Of a stretch of 64,000 nucleotides of DNA, positions 60,221 to 64,000 are shown one piece after another (positions within the stretch are counted from its first letter, which is position 1; the number at the start of each line of letters is the position of its first letter). The translations under genes were made by a program, and so were the position numbers. The stretch is from Trichosphaerium sp. ATCC 40318 (taxonomy: Eukaryota; Discosea; Flabellinia; Trichosidae). The stretch is taken from NCBI GenBank assembly GCA_038496445.1, contig JALMLS010000215.1, forward strand, positions 1 to 64,000, written 5' to 3'. The notes below the pieces were generated by a model. The model was not told the origin of the DNA. It saw nothing but the letters and a program-made list of their open reading frames with translations, and searched no databases.

Positions 60221-61632
60221 ATGAGTAGACCACGGCATAGTACATCTGGTATACCAGTGGTTACGGGGAAAATAGCAGATTACACTTTTCGAGGCTCTGC
60301 CATACAAACATATCGCGCGTTTAGGTTAATATGGGCAGGTACAGTCGCATACGCCGTTTTGGTTTAAACCAAGTGACACCAATTCAATTATTTTAGATAA
60401 ATCGTACCGAGGGTGGTTATTTAGAGCGTGTGTAATCATACCGGTGGTTTATACTTGTTTCCCTATTCAAACGTTTCTGAATTACATTGGACGCAACGTA
60501 CGCATCTAAAACACAAATCTATGGCGTTTGTGAGCATATAAATGAGTTTTAACACTTAATAGGCATCTGTGTACCTAAGCTACAAAGCAGACGACGCAGA
60601 AGGCAATGAAGTATCCCTTAGGGAGTACATGGTAAGATTAGAACAATACGCGAAGTTTTATTCTTAAATACGCTTGAAATGCTTTTAAAACGCTCAAAGT
60701 CACTCACAAACGCTTTAGAATAAAGTAACGATGGTAGTGAACGTTGCTTCAGAGTGTGGATCAACTCACAGTACGTATCCGTTAAAAACAGAATAACTTT
60801 TTTCCAATGAAGTGAATTCATAAAAAAATCAAAAGTTCTTGCGTTGGAACTAACTGTATCTCAAGTGAATTATACTGGACTAGAAGCTGTTTATAGGAAA
60901 TATAGAGATTATGGTTTCGAGATTCTAGCTTTTCCATGTAACCAGGCACGTGATATTTTTTTAACGTTTCTCGTTTTGTTCTTTTTTTTTTTGTATTTTT
61001 TTTTGCTTTGTCCACAGAGGTTTCAGTTACTTGATGTTTTGTAACTCTATAGTAGTTATTTTTTGCTTAACTAATGATTCTTTAGTTTGGTTATCAAGAG
61101 CCTAACTCGAATAAGGCCATAATAGACTTTGCAAGGTCACAATACGGAGTAACTTTTAGAATCTTTGGAAAAACTACAGTATGTGGAGCAGAAAGGCTAC
61201 CTCTATACAACAACCTATCTGCTGCGTTCCCTGGCAAAAATTTTAAATTACAACAAAGCATAAAGTGGAATTTTACAAAGGTAAGACGTCAAGGGATGAA
61301 AGGAAAAGACAAAGAAGACATCTATTTGAAACACATTCTTGAGATTTTTTTCCTCTTTTTTTCTTCTTTTTTGCTTTCAGCGTACTGATACTTACTCACC
61401 TTATTATTAGTTTTTGATTAACCATAAAGGATTACCAGTTGCACGATACAATACACATGACGACCCTAGGTCTTTAGAAAAGCATATATACGACCTACTC
61501 GTTGAAAGAAAAGAAAAATTAAAACTTGATTTCCTTGATATTCCATTACCTTGTGATTTCGAAAGATATGAGTATCCTCAATTTGTTGAGCCAAAAGCTG
61601 ATTCTCTTGAATTAGTAGAGCTTTGTATGTAA
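60221..61632 (+). CDS. Glutathione-peroxidase family protein with N-terminal membrane segment
   Basis: ATG at 60221. Exons 1-2 encode a polar start and a hydrophobic helix ([20 protein letters not shown]). They join in phase ([21 protein letters not shown]) to a glutathione-peroxidase domain: [10 protein letters not shown] with the peroxidatic cysteine, EILAFPCNQ then FGYQEPN with the glutamine and resolving-type cysteine, and SIKWNFTK then FLINHKG with Trp-Asn. The tetrad Cys-Gln-Trp-Asn is present, so the enzyme should be active, with Cys instead of selenocysteine and NVASE in place of the usual NVASK. It reduces hydroperoxides; the N-terminal helix suggests a membrane-anchored form. A C-terminal extension of about 60 residues ends at 61632. 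Seven or so introns. Confidence 0.82.
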
Positions 61633-62656
61633 ATACAAATCAAAATAAAAAAGAAACAAAAAGAAGAAAGAGATATCCACTCAAAGTATCACCACGATTA
61701 CTTTTTAAGTCTCATACTTAGTATACTGTGTTGAGAGCTTTTCTCTACGCTGTTTTGTTAATGTTGAAAGCAGATGGAAATCACGTGATGTGCTTATCCC
61801 AACCAAGCCTTTTAGAAACGTCTTAGCACAGATACAACCAATCCTGATGTATTCTACTTCATTGCAGGTGAGACCAAAGGTATTTTTAAGTGTACCTTAA
61901 ATACATCATCTTCAACATCTGATGTTGAAGTTTGTTTAATATCTGTGATGATCTTGCAGACAATGTGTTTGCTACTCATTGTGTAGGCAATGATAAAGTA
62001 TCTAAAATTACGCTCATGATATGCAGTGGGCTAGGTTATTTTTGTTCATCATTTATACATTGAAAGTGTATAAAGAGTAGTAGTGCATCGAACCTGAGTG
62101 TGCACACTAAAACGTTAGTCGTGGCTACGCAAAAAACGTCAAGTTCAGCTTATTGCTCTTGATTAGCGATATAAAACTGATTTAAACGCTTTTCATTTGT
62201 TGTAGTGCACTTTTTCCAAAAATGTTTTTTTTCTCTTTCTAACTTATGCAACATCCCAAACAGCCAAAAATGATGCATACATACTACACGGGCATGTTGA
62301 ATACAATACATCATATTTGGCTGTTTGGATGTTGCATAAGATAGTGAACAAATTGTATTCTAAACGGCGTTGTTTGCAACCTCATATCAGGGATAAGTAG
62401 TACATTACTGTTTAAGCTGATATGGCCTATTCATTTGACAGAAAAATGTGTTGTTGCTCTTAAATAAGGAATTAAAAGTTCCTTTTTTGCTGAAAAGAGC
62501 AAGGTACATATTTCCTATGATAATTGCATATAATGTACTTATTGTGCATCTCTGTTAAGATCTTCCCCTTGAAATACAAACCTTAACCTATCGTATACGG
62601 GCAGTTTCAGGCGAGTAGCTGACTGCTGTGTGACTGACTTGTTTTTTACTTTTTCA
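61633..62656. other. Intergenic with palindrome and hairpin
   Basis: Contains a perfect short palindrome at about 61911-61930 (CTTCAACATCTGATGTTGAAG, central TG/AT unpaired) and the hairpin at 62243-62340. A TCACGTGAT site lies at about 61781. No protein-coding frame is supported. Confidence 0.5.
62243..62340. repeat. 98-bp imperfect hairpin
   Basis: The left arm CTTATGCAACATCCCAAACA continues GCCAAAAATGATG; the right arm is its reverse complement with one bulged C and one mismatch, giving a stem of about 32 bp and a loop of about 32 nt. It lies alone in a long intergenic stretch. It could be a small RNA precursor, a tiny foldback element or a 3'-end structure. Confidence 0.8.
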
Positions 62657-63752
62657 TCAACTGCTTAGAGAAAAAGTCTCTATATGGTCTGTGCCTACCA
62701 AGGCCCGTATACCTTTGTATGTTATGTTGTTGCAAAAAGACAAGTTGATAGTGTGTACTCCTACCAACGCCTTCAAACCTTCATCTGTAACATTTGTTTG
62801 TTGCATATCTATTTCATGTACTCCAGCTAATGCTTTGATACCCTCATCTGTTATCCTTTTACAAGCACACAAATAAATAGTGTGTACTCCTGCCAACGCC
62901 TTCAAACCTTCATCTGTTATTTCACGGCAAAAACTGATGTTAATAGTGTGTACTCCTGCCAATACCTTCAAACCTTCATCTGTAACATTTGTACCTATCA
63001 AATTTATTTCATGTACTCCGGCTAACACTTTGATACCCTTGTCTGTTATCCTTTTACAATTACAAATAAATAGCATGTACTCCTGCCAACGCCTTCAAAC
63101 CCTCATCTGTAATATTTGTATCTTCCAAATTAATACCATGTACTCCAGCTAATGCTTCGACACCCTTGTCTGTAACATTTGTACATTCCAAATGTATTTC
63201 ATGTACTCCAGCTAACGCCTTCAAACCCTCATCTGTAACTTTTGTATCCTCCAAATTAATATCATGTACGCCATGTAATGCCTTGATGCCCTCATCTGTT
63301 ATTTCACGGCAAAAACTGATATTAATAGTGTGTACTCCTGCCAACGCCTTCAAACCCTCATCTGTAACATTTGTATGTTCCAAATTAATACCACATACTC
63401 CAGCTAATGCTTTGATACCCTCATCTGTTATTAAACGGCAAAAACTGATATTAATAGTGTGTACTCCTGCAATTAAACGCAAGTCACTGTCGGTTGGCTC
63501 AAATCGTCCAAAAGAAATTGGTGTATTTTGCAGTAATGGACTACCAGAAAGCAGCGAAACTTCGTGGTCGCAATTAACAATGATTTCATTGTATCCAACA
63601 TGGTTGTGAACGATATCACGGAGAAAGTGGCAAGTTTGGGCTGAAGGGAGTGTATATGTCCCTTGCTTCAGAATATGAACTATTAATTCAACTGGAAGTG
63701 AAATAAGGTCAAATACGCCTTGATCTCTCTTTTCTGTGTTGGCACTTTTCAT
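62657..63752 (-). pseudogene. F-box leucine-rich-repeat protein, copy 4 (frameshifted)
   Basis: ATG at 63752 opens an F-box (LISLPVELIVHILKQGTYTL) followed by eight LRRs in one frame, ending in a TAA at about 63060. The repeats continue in another frame (CNCKRITDKGIKVLAGVHEI onward) to TAA at 62657. Comparison with the same repeat position nearby (TATTTGTGTGCTTGTAAAAG against TATTTGTAATTGTAAAAG) shows two bases lost there. Copy 4 has the five bases missing from copy 2, and copy 2 is open where copy 4 is broken. The truncated product (about 230 residues, F-box plus eight repeats) might still function, so it is not certainly dead. Confidence 0.85.
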
Positions 63753-64000
63753 TTGGCTGTAGCTTCGTTGTCAATAAAAATATGCGGCAACTACAGTACT
63801 GTAGTACGGTAAACAAAGAAATACGTTGACAATGCTAGTGGATGACATTTTTTTGACAATATCACGTGATATTTTTTTTTACTAGAAGTTTTCATGGGAA
63901 GTTTTTTGTTTTTGTACAATTTTATCCTTCAAATAGTTCGCTCACCATACACCATATAACCTTAGTTTTTGCACGGCTGTGCGTAGACAAACTATGAGAG

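Noticed and set aside
63166-63609. Plus-strand repetitive frames over copy 4
   Set aside because: Antisense shadow of the LRR array; no independent evidence.

Overview
The window is nuclear DNA of an AT-rich, gene-dense, intron-rich unicellular eukaryote. Most genes are cut by very short GT-AG introns (about 25-100 nt, occasionally GC-AG), several with a TACTAAC- or CTAAC-like branch point close to the acceptor. Gene content (Rab, Arf, Roco, F-box, SNF2, importin-beta, a nuclear tRNA-Lys, Zn2Cys6) fits a free-living protist; I cannot name the species. Reading frames were joined across introns by hand, so exon borders are inferences, while starts, stops and motifs quoted are read directly.

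Layout. 1-3150 (-): a Rho-like domain fused to a Roco (Roc-COR) GTPase, running off the left edge. 3.2-7.2 kb: decayed or unresolved sequence with an F-box/ankyrin relic. 7.2-9.0 kb (-) and 25.2-27.3 kb (+): an inverted pair of importin-beta-like copies; the first carries a 261-bp foldback element with 9-bp target duplications. Between them lie an F-box SNF2 helicase, a Rab, a CBM9-like secreted protein, a Zn2Cys6 regulator, a tRNA-Lys and a lectin-like membrane protein. 27.9-30.3 kb: a damaged Rab with a tandemly duplicated 3' end, then a small PH-like protein. 30.4-33.1 kb: a frameshifted YwqK/MORN-like array and an F-box-LRR gene. 33.3-36.3 kb: an aconitase C-terminal fragment and a secreted amidase. 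36.4-39.3 kb: repeats and a broken F-box-LRR copy. 40-48.5 kb (-): a multi-span protein, an SGNH esterase, an F-box protein with membrane helices, and a long protein built of about eight repeats of one domain. 48.8-58.3 kb: an Arf-like GTPase, a secreted Pro/Thr-tailed protein, a polyubiquitin pseudogene, a BTB (T1) protein, a membrane protein, an intact F-box-LRR gene and a secreted protein. 59.5-63.8 kb: TMEM18, glutathione peroxidase, a 98-bp hairpin and another broken F-box-LRR copy.

Themes. Ubiquitin-ligase adaptors are concentrated here (F-box with SNF2, LRR, ankyrin or membrane helices, plus BTB), and so are small GTPases. Duplicated copies are decaying in several places. The palindrome CACGTG, often as TCACGTGA, occurs far more often than base composition predicts and falls mainly in introns and between genes.
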